DNA of 64,000 nucleotides from Phorcus lineatus (taxonomy: Eukaryota; Mollusca; Gastropoda; Trochida; Trochidae). The stretch covers positions 47,267,064 through 47,331,063 of the forward strand of contig OV121092.1 of NCBI GenBank assembly GCA_921293015.1. The letters run 5' to 3'. The position numbers were made by a program, and so were the translations under genes. Shown here piece after piece: positions 35,401-46,759 of the stretch; positions within the stretch are counted from its first letter, which is position 1; each line of letters starts with the position of its first letter. The notes beneath the pieces were generated by a model that ran no database searches, was not told the DNA's origin, and was given only the letters and a program-made list of their open reading frames with translations.

Positions 35401-38400
35401 TAACATATTGTTGTCTCTATTAACACATATATACACATATTCTCCACATTATAGCAAAGTATTACCGTACATCACATGTTTTTAAATTCATTTCTCTTCG
35501 AATTCAGTTCAGACTGCTCAGGTAGATGAACTTCAGCCAATGTTCTGGGTAGTGGTGGGATGTTCTGTCGGCGGTGTCGGTACATGACGCTTTTTTTGTG
35601 ATTGTATAAAAAATATTAGATTTAATGAGCGGGTCAGTTCAGTTCATTGATTAATTAAGGGTGGTCAGCACAGCTCAGCTAAGTAGTATTGTGATTGATT
35701 CTGTCTTTTGGGAATTCTGTCATATGGGAATTCTGTCTTACGGAACAGAATCAAAATGACTTGAAGGTGTGTCATGTCCAATCTGAAGTTATAAGTTTAT
35801 GTATTCATTATTATATAAAGTAAAGTTCAGATGATAAAAACATGTCAATGTTACAAAATGTTTTCACTTATTTACAGGACAGCCATGACCAGGCGTAAAT
35901 ATAACTTAACTTTAAACAGAATAAAAAGAAGGATATTAAATCGGCCTCTAGCAGAGGTAAGCAATACTATAGACTGTCTTAAACACAGTACACCTATCAA
36001 GAAGAGAGCAATAGATCCATCATATATTTCTGAAATTTCACCAATCAAAAAATCAACTCATGTTGAATTGCATCCTAATATTTCTGACATTTCCACATGT
36101 GACAAGAGTGAAGCTAACCTACATCATAAACTTGTGTTTGGATCTTCAAAGGAAGACAGTTTTTCTTCTTATGAATCATCAAACAAAACTTGTCTAGAAC
36201 ATCCTGAGATAAGTTGCACATGACTTTGTGAGATTTGTGGGAAATTATTATTTATTGATTATTAAAATATTAATGATGAATTTTGAAGAGAAAAACTGTC
36301 AGGATCTTTGGCCCTAAAAGCAAAAAATGAAGGCTGAAAAGATCCTCAAATTTCATTAACAGTTTTGAAATTATTTTACATTTATTGATATTGGCTCTTG
36401 TTTTATTAATTCACATGAAGGACATCAAATTGAATGAATATTTTTCTTTCCCAGAATCATCTGTTCGATTCAAAAAAAAGGAGGAGGTGTGCAAGAAAAT
36501 CTCCAACAGGATTATCAAACCCACATGAACCAGGAAAAGGGGGTGTTGGCATCAGACATTACCATAAAGTAAATGAATCCAAACTAAATCCACTTGTTCG
36601 TGCTGGTTTGCCTGTTGCACTGGCAAGTCCAGTTTGGTCAAAATGAAAAGACATAAGCGCACATTGTACAAATTCCTGTCTAAAGAGACACATGTGGAAT
36701 TGAAATTCTCTAAATAGTAAAACAATATTGTACATATCAGTCACTTGAAATTTTAATAAAGTGGGCTTTACATACTATTGATTGCTAATAATGTGATAAA
36801 TATCAGAGCTTACATGCTGTGCATTCATCATTCAGACAAAATAAATTGTAATTTGATTTGATTGCAATAAGTTCGTTTATTTAATAATAATAAAACTGGT
36901 TATACGAGAATGATCAATTAGAGTAAATGAATTGTTTGCAATCGAACTCAGATGAATGGTCAAAATTTTATGCTTTTATCAGGAAAGAAATTTGTACATT
37001 AACATATTAATTGTCAAGGGTTTTGTATATATAGTTTATAGTTAGTTGTACAATTCTATTCTTACGGGGCCTACATGAATTGTACTGTATCTTTGTGTAC
37101 AAAAAAAAATTTCTGTAAATTGTTATTAACTGTTTTGAAGGTCTATGAGGATAGATTGGCTTAATGACATGGCCAGCAACAGTATGTTATCCTTGAGGCG
37201 TCAGCTATAAACATTAAAAAATTTCACATATGCTACATTACTGCTTTGTTTATAGCAGTTCGAAAATATGTACATTACATATAGGTGCTAATATTTACTG
37301 TAGGCTAAACTTGATAGCAGATTATAAAGATATGTTTTAACCTATCATTTCATATGCAATTCTTTCTCCTTATATAATAAATCATAAGAGACTGATGATG
37401 TACAGAGAAAATGACCATGTTTTTATTCAGAAGTATGCATTATATGCAAATTGTACATGAAAACATATATGTCAACAATTCTTGTAAGTGATTGGATATT
37501 TTGTGTCAATAAATAATAATGATGATTATTTACAAAGTATTCTTAAATATTTTCTATTTCTTTTATACACCACTTTCAAGTGACTTTATCATTATCAACA
37601 TTGTAGATGGGTACACATTTCCTTAGAAAATTAACTTAAGGACCAGGTTTTATACTTGAGTGAAATCAATCAATCTTTATAAACATTATTAAACACTATA
37701 AGTAAGCAATATGACATTTGTATGGAATTTTCACTCATGTACAAGCTCCAGCTAGTTGAACTGATATAAATGATATGATTAACATTCAATATCAAGTTTT
37801 CAAATTTCCTCCCATGAATCCTTAAGATTTTCTTTTAAACATTTCATGCCTTTCAGGTGCCTTTGCAAATTGAAATTATCTCTAAAGGCAGATCCGCACA
37901 AGTCACATACATAACCTCGAATGTTCCCATGAACTTGATCAACATGCCTTCTCACAGCATTTCGCCATTTGCTTTGAAAGGGACAGTCTTTGCACCCATA
38001 CATAACTGGAGATTCTTGATGCATTATTGAGTGTTGCTTAAGTTCTGCTTTATGTGAAAAGTATTTTTTGCATACATGGCAATCAAATGTTTTATTATGT
38101 GTTAACATATGCCGTTTCAGATTTGATTCAGTTTTACAGGCCTTATCACAATGCTCACATTTAAAAGATAGACCCAGATGAGTCTTTACATGCAACCTCA
38201 TGCCCCTGAAAGTTGCAAATATTTGACCGCAACTTTTACACTTGCAAACACCTGTTACATTATGAATTTTAGCTTTATGCTCTTTTAATTCTTCTTGACA
38301 AAAAAACTGTTGTGTACATTGAGAACAAGAAAATTTAAACTTTTTCAGATGCTGCCTTTTCTTGTGAGCTGACAATGAGCATATGCTTTTGAAGGCAATG

Positions 38401-41400
38401 TCACACTTCTCACACTTGATGTGTTTCACTATTGGCAAACCTGAAACATTAAAACAAAGTCAATGTAGAATTTCTTTTATTTAAATTATGACATGTTTGT
38501 CAGAAAGACTTGAAATTAAATATTATGTCAAGAATTTAATGACCAGTAAATTTAACTGTAAAAGTAACCATTCAGTTACATCAATTCAACACATCACTTT
38601 TATTTGGGTTAAATCATCCAGTTTGAGTTGCAAAATTTTTATCTGTTCAAACATTGTGACATAGAATTATGAGCCTGAAGTTTTCTTGCCTGGCATTAGA
38701 TTGTCATTGACATCTTCATCACATGAGTCTGGAATAGTGGTGGGCTCATCAGAGTCAGAATTCAGCAGTAAGTTGGAAAGAGCATCAATGTCATCTTTTG
38801 GTACCTAATGAAATATATATTACAATTTTTGTATGTATGAGTGAAATTCTATTCTCTTAAACACAATGAACATATTTATATATATTTTTTTTCTGTGATA
38901 AAATTATCATAAATGATAATTACCGTTTATTTGGGTTTTTTTCATGTACATACATGCTCTAATAAATAAGTTTATTTTGTTAAGAATGCTGAACAATTTT
39001 AGGCAAAGCATAGAAAGATGAAATGGAATTATTGGGGTCTTTTTGATACTCAGGTATTTTGTAGATGATTTTCGTTCAGTGATAGAAATCATTCACAAAA
39101 ATCAATTCATTAAATAAAATCTCATCAAGAACATAAAAGAGACGATTATAGTATTTCGGCACATATTAAAAAAATGTTATATTTTGAAGGAATATTATAA
39201 CCAGCGTAAAACAATAAAATAGAATATAGGCCTATATCGAAAACAACATAGTTTCGCCTTCGGTAGAAAACTTTTGGCGTGTACAACGATCGATTTGATG
39301 CTCATGTACATTTAAAATTGACTTGCATACTCTCATTTTAGTATCATGCACTCAAAGCATTTATAAAGCACCTACAAAATCACTTAATATTTACAGCGCC
39401 ATGAAAAAATCTTACCGGAGGCTCTGGCGTACTGAGAGCGGCCATCTTCCTCAGCGTTTCTAGCGTAAACAAAAACAAAAGACTGGGCGCCTTCAGTCAA
39501 ACCGGGTAGATCGTAGAGATGCGCTGCGCTAACGCGAGGTTATTGAATCCGTTTTGAGGTTATTCGTTCCGTTTTGAGGTTATTTTTACCGTGTACGAGG
39601 TTATTACTACCGTTTTGGAGGTTATCTAATCCATTTGTGCGGTTATTTGTTCCATTTGGAGGTTATTTGATCCGTTACCTTGGTAGGCCTGAGATGTAGA
39701 CAATATTTTCTTTACATAGATTTAACATTAGTCTGAGAGTGAATCTGTTCTATTGCAGCTGTTTCCCCCCTTACGTGTGTTGCACCAACCATCACACCTG
39801 TTGCTATGACAGCGAGTCCCAGGACAACTACCGGCGCGCCTACAAGCTGCATGTGTGGAACATGTGGTACTTCTGGTGAGTGATGTCTGCGGACGTTGCT
39901 TTACTTGAAAGTGTTTTGAGCTTTTATCAAAGCAGAGGATAGGCAGCTTTGTCTCGTGTTGAGAACTGTTCAGTGGAAAGTGAAGTGAAGGCAATGGGAC
40001 AGATCTCCAAGCACTGTATTCTTTTGTAGCACGGTTGCATATTGCGACAGAGAATGAAGATTGAAGCATGTCGTTCCTTTCAGCAGGATAATAATTTTAA
40101 GTGTGATCAAGCATTTCCTAGGGATATTGGTTATTATATTGAGCTATCTTCTGTATAAGTGTTCATGTCTCCAAATAATCGTGTATTCCAAATAATCGTG
40201 CCGGTATTCTGAATCAATACCTACTGAAGGAGTAATTTCTATCCTGAAGTATGAAGAAGGTTACCCCTTTCCTTTGAATCATTTTTACAGCTCCACTGGT
40301 TTGTTGTCATTTTAATCCTAATACCCCTAACTCAGGTCCTCAGTCGCAAAGATGTAAGAATGTATTAATTTGTAAACACTTTCAACGCTTATAAACTCAA
40401 GACTTCTTTTGTCCTTAATGAAACCTCCTTTCTCAATATCGCAGGTTTGTCATCATATTCATCTTGATGTCGTGTTTTGGCGGCTGTGGTTACTACCGGC
40501 GACGGCGCATGGCAGCCATAGAACAACAGCGCCAGACAGTCATCACAACCAGGCGAAATCCACACTCCCGCCGCTCCAACCGAGCCTCTCACTCGTATCT
40601 TGCCTATGTGGGTCCAGCTGCATCAGAACCACCAGACATCTCCTTCCTGCCCCCACCTTACTCACAGGTCAGTCTCGGGTCTTGTTGTCTTTGTATTTTA
40701 TGTGGAACATAACTTCCATCGGACATTCCTGTTTATACAAAAGTTAGATATCTTTAATTTCTATTCATAAGATGTATCTGAGGGTAATATTTTTGCTGCT
40801 GGTGAAATCATTTATTTCATAAAGAAAACTTTAGAAAAGTGGATTCGTTTATCACCAATAACATTTTGATTCCTACCCAACTTAAACCGTATGAATTTCT
40901 GTGAAGAATTCTGTGAAGAATTCTCTGAAGATGTGGAATTAATATGACTATTATAAATAAGCTAAGTCCATGGTTGCATGTCACAAGTTGATGACTGATC
41001 TATTTATGATAAAGACGTAGAGATGGTGTGTCTGTTGCAGGTTGTAAACCTCCCTAGCTCTTACCCGGACAACAAGTCCGATCTGCCACCATACCCCGGA
41101 CCTCCTGTTATAGAACCCAGCTATGCAGGTGGGTTCACAAGCTTCATCAACCAGTCACTAATTAGGCATGAAGACTATTTGTCCTGCTCATCTTTTTTCA
41201 AAACAGACGGTAGACTAGAATTTTATCTATAAAAAAGTTTAATGATTTATTGTTCCTTCATCCATAATATTTTTTTTCTTTGGGCTCCTAATTTCATGTG
41301 TATTCAGTCAATCTAGACTTGCTGAATGTGGACCTAGACTGTATAAAAGGCCCCTTATATACACAGTCATGAAGCAGGACAAAACAGACGGTGAAAAGGC

Positions 41401-42661
41401 GACTTATTTTTTAAAAACCAATGATGAGTCAGGAACATATTTTGTATTTGCATCAGGATTGTAGCTTCTAGTTGACAAACAGTAACATCCGGGTTTTGAC
41501 ATCGATCTTTTTTAGTGGACAATTAAATGATTGGTTAAGATAAAAATAATAATAACAGTATTTTGGAAATTCTGAAGGGCTTTAAGAATGGTTTTACTCC
41601 AAATTTTAAAGGGCGTCAAGATTTTTATACTCCAAACTCTTAAGGGCATTATGAATCATTACGCTTCAACCTTTAAAGGGCCGTAAGAGCCGTTATACTC
41701 CAAACTTTAAAGGGTGTTAAGAACCGTCATAATCCAAACTTTAAAGGGCGTTAAGAACCATTAGTGTCCAAATTCTAAACTGCGTTGAAAAACATTATAC
41801 TCCGAACTTAAAGGGCATTAGGAACGGTTATACTCCAAACTTTAAAGGGCTTTAAGAATCATTATACTCCAAACTTTAAAGGGCGTGAAATCGTTTTACT
41901 CCAAATTTTATAGGGCAACAAGATTTTTATACTCCAAACTCTAAAGGGCATTATGAATCATTACGCTTCAAGCTTTAAGGGGCGTTAAGAACCGTTATAC
42001 TCCAAACTATAAAGTGCATAAAAGGTTGTGAGGATCCGTTTTATCTCATACTTTAAAGGATGTAGGAATCGTTATACTCCAAATTCTAAAGGGCATTAAG
42101 AACAGTTGTACTCCAAATTTTAAAGGGTGTTAAGAACCATTATACTCCAAATTTTAAGGGCATTAAGAAGTCAAATACACAAAGCTTTTCTGATTAACAG
42201 CAGAGTATATTTAGATAAATTATAATAATTTCAAATATACATTAAGTTAAGCATTTAGGAAACATGTTAACTACTGTCAGCAGATTCACTGAGACAGGTT
42301 ATAAAGATAGTAATGTGTTATTGTTAGTATTTGGAAACAAATGTGGTAGTATGAACAGCGATATTACATCTTTGAATGATTTGCAGGAATTATGCCAACC
42401 CCTACAACTTTAAATGCTCAAGATCTCAGACCTGCTATCACGGCGATGCCTAAACCTCCTCCATACAGCGAATTTGCAGAACCCTCTCAAACACCTGCCA
42501 CCTCATTGGCTGGGTCTCCAGCAGCAGCAACCAATCAGGCAACAGATAACATTCAACAAGAGACCTCCCAGCCAGCCACTCCAGCGACAGATAGCATTCA
42601 AGAGAGTTCTCAATCAGCCAATCAGTGTTCACCTCAACCTCCAACTAATCAGAGTGTTTGA
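32417..42661 (+). CDS. VOPP1/WBP1-family membrane protein with PPxY motifs (5'-partial)
   Basis: Five exons are joined by GT-AG introns with continuous phase: 32417-32448, 39759-39875, 40445-40667, 41041-41128 and 42387-42661 (stop). The visible 244 residues begin within a Cys-rich luminal region (EDCGNDIHC, VCCTN, HTCCYDS). A single membrane segment follows (WYFWFVIIFILMSCFGGCGY), then RRRRM and a Pro-rich cytoplasmic tail with LPPPYSQ, LPPYPG and KPPPYSE. This order (Cys-rich domain, WYFWF transmembrane helix, basic stop-transfer, PPxY) is that of the VOPP1/WBP1/WBP1L family. These proteins bind WW domains of HECT ubiquitin ligases and similar partners and sit on endosomal or lysosomal membranes. 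The signal-peptide exon is not seen. The first visible intron (32449-39758) is filled by a 6.9-kb inverted-repeat element; the fourth (41129-42386) holds a minisatellite. Confidence 0.8.
32786..33034 (+). repeat. Left terminal inverted repeat of the 6.9-kb element
   Basis: The outer ~155 bp consist of seven subrepeats of 20-21 bp with the form (A/C)GG, 4-5 variable bases, then ATAACC. The inner ~95 bp are GC- and CpG-rich (CGCGTTAGCGCAGCGCATCT) and look promoter-like. It ends at GCTGAGGAAGAT, just before an ATG at 33038 and a GTAAGT donor at 33064. Confidence 0.85.
34610..36646 (+). CDS. Small basic protein of unknown family, encoded inside the 6.9-kb element
   Basis: The proposed exons are 34610-34693, 35508-35521 (a 14-nt microexon), 35878-35956 and 36455-36646. 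All have canonical splice sites and total 369 nt (122 aa). The N-terminus is acidic (EASQDDDVQIN); the middle is basic (MTRRKYNLTLNRIKRRI), followed by KKRRRCARK, a probable nuclear localisation signal; the end reads LVRAGLPVALASPVWSK. I recognise no family. An alternative is retention past the donor at 35957, which stays open to a stop at 36223 and adds 89 Ser/Lys-rich residues (KHSTPIKKRAIDPSYISEIS). Upstream non-coding exons probably run 33038-33063, 33516-33571, and one near 34184-34267, linking the gene to the left terminal repeat. The exon chain is inferred; the individual open segments and splice signals are seen. Confidence 0.55.
35186..35719. repeat. 21-bp perfect inverted repeat pair around intronic DNA
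   Basis: CAGAATTCCCAAAAGACAGAA at 35186-35206 is inverted at 35699-35719, and the right copy is followed by a second partial copy (GGGAATTCTGTCTTACGG). It lies between exons of the small basic protein gene and overlaps the 14-nt microexon region. This may be a nested foldback element or an RNA hairpin affecting splicing. Confidence 0.5.
37800..39445 (-). CDS. Seven-finger C2H2 zinc-finger protein inside the 6.9-kb element
   Basis: There are three exons: 39445-39416 (MAALSTPEPP), 38804-38690 (acidic, Ser/Asp-rich: LLLNSDSDEPTTIP) and 38440-37800. Together they make 786 nt, or 261 aa. The second intron uses a GC donor (CCAG then GCAAGA) and a normal AG acceptor; phases match. The third exon encodes seven zinc fingers, starting IKCEKCDIAFKS, FSCSQCTQQF, CKCKSCGQIF, FKCEHCDKAC, FDCHVCKKYF, YGCKDCPFQS and YVCDLCGSAF. 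The last is C2HC (HLKGMKC). No KRAB, SCAN, BTB or ZAD domain is seen. It is probably a nuclear DNA-binding protein. The start ATG overlaps the inner edge of the right terminal repeat, so that repeat is its likely promoter. Confidence 0.8.
39444..39691 (-). repeat. Right terminal inverted repeat of the 6.9-kb element
   Basis: Inverted copy of 32786-33034. The inner CpG-rich ~70 bp are identical, and the outer subrepeats differ only at the variable bases between the GG and ATAACC blocks. Inward it runs directly into the ATG of the zinc-finger gene. Confidence 0.85.
39876..40444. other. Intron 2 of the VOPP1/WBP1-like gene
   Basis: Begins GTGAGTG and ends TATCGCAG. No repeat or nested gene is seen. 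Confidence 0.7.
41570..42180. repeat. Degenerate minisatellite (~34-bp unit) in intron 4 of the VOPP1/WBP1-like gene
   Basis: About 17 diverged copies of a unit like CTTTAAAGGGCGTTAAGAAC followed by CGTTATACTCCAAA. Unit length and sequence vary, so it is older than the other arrays. Confidence 0.8.
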
Positions 42662-42888
42662 AAGAGTAAATTTTAGTACTTCATCACCATGTGAAAGATT
42701 TCACTTGCTTTGATTATAACTGAACTATTTGGTTTTGGTGAAATATATCCTTTCATGTCATTCTGCAATAATTGTTGATTATATGTTAACAGCATATTTG
42801 AAATTGTTTTCTTTTTATGATATAAGAAAGCCTTTCAAATGAGAATATTCTGAAATTTCATCAGACTCACCTTCTAACACTTAACCTA

Positions 42889-42894
42889 AATAAA
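42889..42894 (+). promoter_or_regulatory. Polyadenylation signal of the VOPP1/WBP1-like gene
   Basis: AATAAA 228 bp after the TGA at 42659-42661. It is the first good signal in the 3' flank. Confidence 0.5.
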
Positions 42895-45090
42895 GTGCTT
42901 TCCTTTGCTTCATAAAATAGATATAGAGGGAAATTTTGGGGGGTAGCCATCTTTATATATATTGATATTGAAGTGCCCAAGAAAGCTGGAAACTGATTGG
43001 TTGGATAATAGTCAGCCCTGCCAACTGATGTCTGTCAATTTCTGGGTCATTCTAAGTAATGTTCACTTGGATCTCTATGAGTTTCCGTCAGATCATACAT
43101 AAGTGACTAGTAACAACACAATACAGATTTAATGAGCGAAAAAGTTATTTGATTTTTGAGATGTGTGCTCTTCTTCATTGACTGAGTGTTTTGTGTGATG
43201 TTTGCAGTCCTCTTGGTCATTATTATTTTTGAGAGATCTGAAAAGGTTGTTTGAGATTATTTCAACCTTCTTGAAATAGTGATCTAAGGGAGGTAATTCA
43301 GAAAAGAATATGATTACCTCCCTTACAAGCCATAAAGACAAGATTTGATAACTTGTCGTAATTGTTTTATGCAAGATGATTCTTGCAATTTTGAATTTAA
43401 TTGTCTGGTAAAAAAACCTATAGATGATTAAATGTGATGTATTATAGTGACTTTTTATGTATATGTCTGTTGATTTGTAGTTGTTAATGACAAGTATTTT
43501 ACAGTTAGGCTCCCTTCTGATTTATGCAATAATCTGTTAATGCTTAATAAGATTCTCTCCGCACAGAGGTCACTATGTTATAGATATTTTTCTAAAGTAG
43601 CCTCTGTAACAATTGGACCATCAAACTTCTTCCTAGCATCTTAAGCATTGTAATGTCAAGTCCCAATGTTTAATCATCATCAACTTAAAAAAAAACTTGC
43701 AGTACACTACGACCTGGTTACACCAATCAGATGTACTGGGTTATTTACTAAATGAGTGACCAGCTTTGTCCCGGAGGACTCCTTTTGCTTTGTACCAGAG
43801 ATTGGTGGAATGAAATGCTAGAGTTCACCCTGTGCAGCGAGATTGACCCAAAAACTGATTGAAGAAAATTAATTTCTTTCCTATAGAAGCATAAGATTGA
43901 CATCTTCCACTAATCAAGATACATGTAGAATGTTTTTAGTAGATAAACACTTATCTTTAATTTGAGAGCAGCATTTATTACCAAGTTTTGAGTTATAAAT
44001 ATAAATATATTTTACTCAGGATCATTGTCAGATCACACACAATTCGTCAAGTATTCTAGGCAGAATTGTTTATAATTAATATGCAAAATGACAAATATCG
44101 ATCTGCACAATTTCCTAAACGTTTTAAATAAACCACTTGCTAATTATGATTACAAAGTGAAAGAAGGACAGGTATCTCACCTTTAAATATTTTTGGTCAA
44201 TAATTTGGTATTTCATCAAAAATATTTGCTTAGAAGTAGAAGACACATGCAGTATGTCTGACAGATTTATTTTTGAAATAATACATATTACCTGATGTTT
44301 TATATTGTATTCATATCTGGTCAAATAACAAAAGATGAAATTTGATATGAATGTGTTAGTCATAATATTTTAATCTTGAGAGTATATTTTAATATATTAA
44401 TTCAGTCCCAAATTTTTCATAATCTATATTACTAAAACTCACATATTTTGTATCAGGGTAATCCATATATACTAGTGTTCATTTTAGCATAAGCTGATCA
44501 CAATAGTTGAATGTACCGTTACACATTGATGATTGATTTACATGATGTTTTTGGTTGAAAATACGCAATTTTGTTGTAATTAATAGATGGTAAACTATGA
44601 TTGGTGAATTTCTAATAATAGCAACATGGTATTGTTGTAAACATGTAAGTCATACTTGTCTGTAGTCTGCTTTGTTGCTTTTATTAGTTTTGTGATGGTT
44701 GAATCTTATTGCAAACGTTTCATTTAGTTTTCTGTTTTAATGTTTATTTATTAATCAAGAGATTTGTAAAGTAGAATTATTGTGAGGCATTATTTGCATT
44801 CCGTTTAACCTTATTTAATTTGCAACGCTGTGATTAGACCATTAATTATATCTGCATAATAAGGAAACAGCATCTAAATAATGTGTGGTGTCTCTGTACA
44901 AATTACTATAAGATGAGTTATCACGCTATTCCTGTATGCAAACAACTTCAATATAGATATTCATTTGTCAATAGTGTCATTGTATCTGTTGAATCTGTAA
45001 CTTCTTGTTGATGGGTTCGTGTGATCTGGTCTTGTTTTGAAGTTGGTCAAAATGTACATAACCTTCCCTATTCTCAACCAAAAGCTCTAC
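42895..45090. other. Intergenic DNA with one short palindrome
   Basis: No gene is seen. At about 43288-43323, AAGGGAGGTAAT is inverted as ATTACCTCCCTT 16 bp later. The same GGGAGGTAA core appears singly at 17789, so it may be the terminus of a short MITE family. Confidence 0.5.
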
Positions 45091-45720
45091 AGTAAGCCTT
45101 GATCCAACCAAGAAGTAAGCCTGATGTACCCCCTGCCCTAGCTGACCTTCAACCAAAATGTAACTATGACATAACTTTTCCTGTCCTACACGGCCGTTAT
45201 CCAAAACATAACCCTTTCCTACTCCCAACCTTAAACTGTATCCTAGCTCCACAAAAATGTAACCCTTCCCTGCCTTACACGGCCGTTATCCAAAACATAA
45301 CCCTTTCCTACTCCTAACATAAACCTGAATCCTAGCTCCACAAATATTTAACCATGGCTTACTCTGTATGCTTCTTCCCTACATTTTGCTGAAAACCTCT
45401 ATCGTCAAGGTCCAACAAAAATTGAAAACCTGCCTAGCCTTGACCCGTAACCTCTAGTTAAAAAGAAAACCTGTAATCTGACAGACCCTAACCCTAACCC
45501 TAAAACCTAACCCCTAAATGTTACCGGATCCTTCAAAGAAACCTGATCCCTTAACCTAACCAGATCACTAAACCTAACCAGATCACTAATCCTAACTTGA
45601 TCACTAATCCTAACAAAATTCTTAAACCTAACATGCCCAATCACTCAACTAAAAGCAATCCCTAAACCTAACCTAAACCAAAACTTAACTCTAATCCTGA
45701 CCTAAACCCATTGAATCCTT
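45090..45720. repeat. Pyrimidine-rich tandem repeats with telomere-like CCCTAA stretch
   Basis: A ~95-bp block (CACGGCCGTTATCCAAAACA, then TAACCCTTTCCTACTC) is present twice (about 45188-45250 and 45278-45335). It is followed from about 45484 by degenerate CCTAACCCTAACC sequence passing into CTAACCAGATCACTAAACC repeats. It resembles interstitial telomeric DNA but is too impure to be a functional telomere. Confidence 0.65.
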
Positions 45721-46759
45721 GGGAATTCAGCTTATATTTTTTAAGTTCTCACAGTGCTAAGGCAAAAGTACAACATATTAACATTGGCTAAGGACTATCT
45801 TAGCACTAAGAGAGCTATGAAAAAATGGGTTATGACCTGTAAACCTAGCCTCATTTTTTACCTCATATGTATGTTGTCTTATTTTATATATATGTATAAT
45901 ATCTTCAGTATGTTGCCTTACACTATTGTGATAACACTTTCACTTTCATAAGACTATTTTTGATCAGATATCATTATGGAAATATGAACTTGCATGAAAG
46001 CCTTTATAAGAGCAGTAAGTGTGATATAAGTACCACTGATAGATCTCCCAGCAACATTACTTGAACATTATTAAATATACTTGGAGCCACAGAAGATTTA
46101 CACCCATGCTCCCTGACTTCTTTTTGTAAGATCCCTACTTGTAATTTTACAAGTTGAACATTGAGAGAAATGTCTTAGCAATCACTTTTTGAAAATATGA
46201 ATAATTATATTAACAATATCAGTTTTAAAAGTCTTTTTCTTTGTTTTTTTATTCAGACACATCAAGGACAGTTCTTGGATGTTTAGTTTGACAATGGTGG
46301 GGGAGTTTGGTTTTTTTTTTCCATTCAAAACGGCAAGCTTATATTGATACTTGGTATATGTTTTCTATTTTCTTGTTGATGTATGTTTTTCATGTTATGG
46401 AATGTTTTGAATGTGCAATGACCTTGAACTTTGCCCCGAGACCACTGTTTCTCTAACAATAATTGATCAACATCTTCATGAGGATAAAGAGCCTATATTT
46501 TCTCTCATGGTGAAGATTCATCTGGAAAAAACAATAGTGCTTAGTTGGATTTCAATTATTTTATCACTAACAGTTTTTTTTTACAATTTTGTTTGCAATT
46601 AAGGATTTATATATAATTTAGACACCCTGGAATAGCTTGCCTCAAACTAAAACATTAATTTATATCTTAAATAGAAAAAATGAAACTGAACTTATGAATT
46701 GAGGAGAAGTTGAACTTCTGAAAGATTTTATGAAAAAAGATGGTTTCTTGTTTAACTTT
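45721..46759. other. Intergenic DNA, no gene seen
   Basis: Only short featureless open frames. Confidence 0.45.

Larger units (their letters stand above)
32781..39696. mobile_element. 6.9-kb inverted-repeat transposon-like element with two convergent genes
   Basis: The element runs 32786-39691 and is bounded by AGATG on each side (32781-32785, 39692-39696). Its terminal inverted repeats are about 248 bp and start CAGGCCTACCAAGGTAACGG. It contains a plus-strand transcription unit starting just inside the left repeat (coding exons 34610-36646) and a minus-strand zinc-finger gene whose ATG abuts the right repeat (39445 to 37800); the two meet tail to tail. No transposase is recognised. The arrangement of terminal repeats next to the 5' ends of two convergent genes parallels maize MuDR, but the 5-bp duplication does not match Mutator (usually 9 bp). 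It sits wholly inside an intron of the VOPP1/WBP1-like gene. Superfamily is unassigned. Confidence 0.75.

Noticed and set aside
32781-39696. Assignment of the 6.9-kb element to Transib/ProtoRAG because of its 5-bp duplication and convergent genes
   Set aside because: The ends start CAGGCC rather than the CAC heptamer type, and no RAG1-like or RAG2-like protein is encoded. The architecture is similar, but the family claim is not supported.
45099-45317. Open frames over the Pro/Asn/Thr-rich CCCTAA-type region
   Set aside because: They are products of pyrimidine-rich tandem sequence, with no gene structure.
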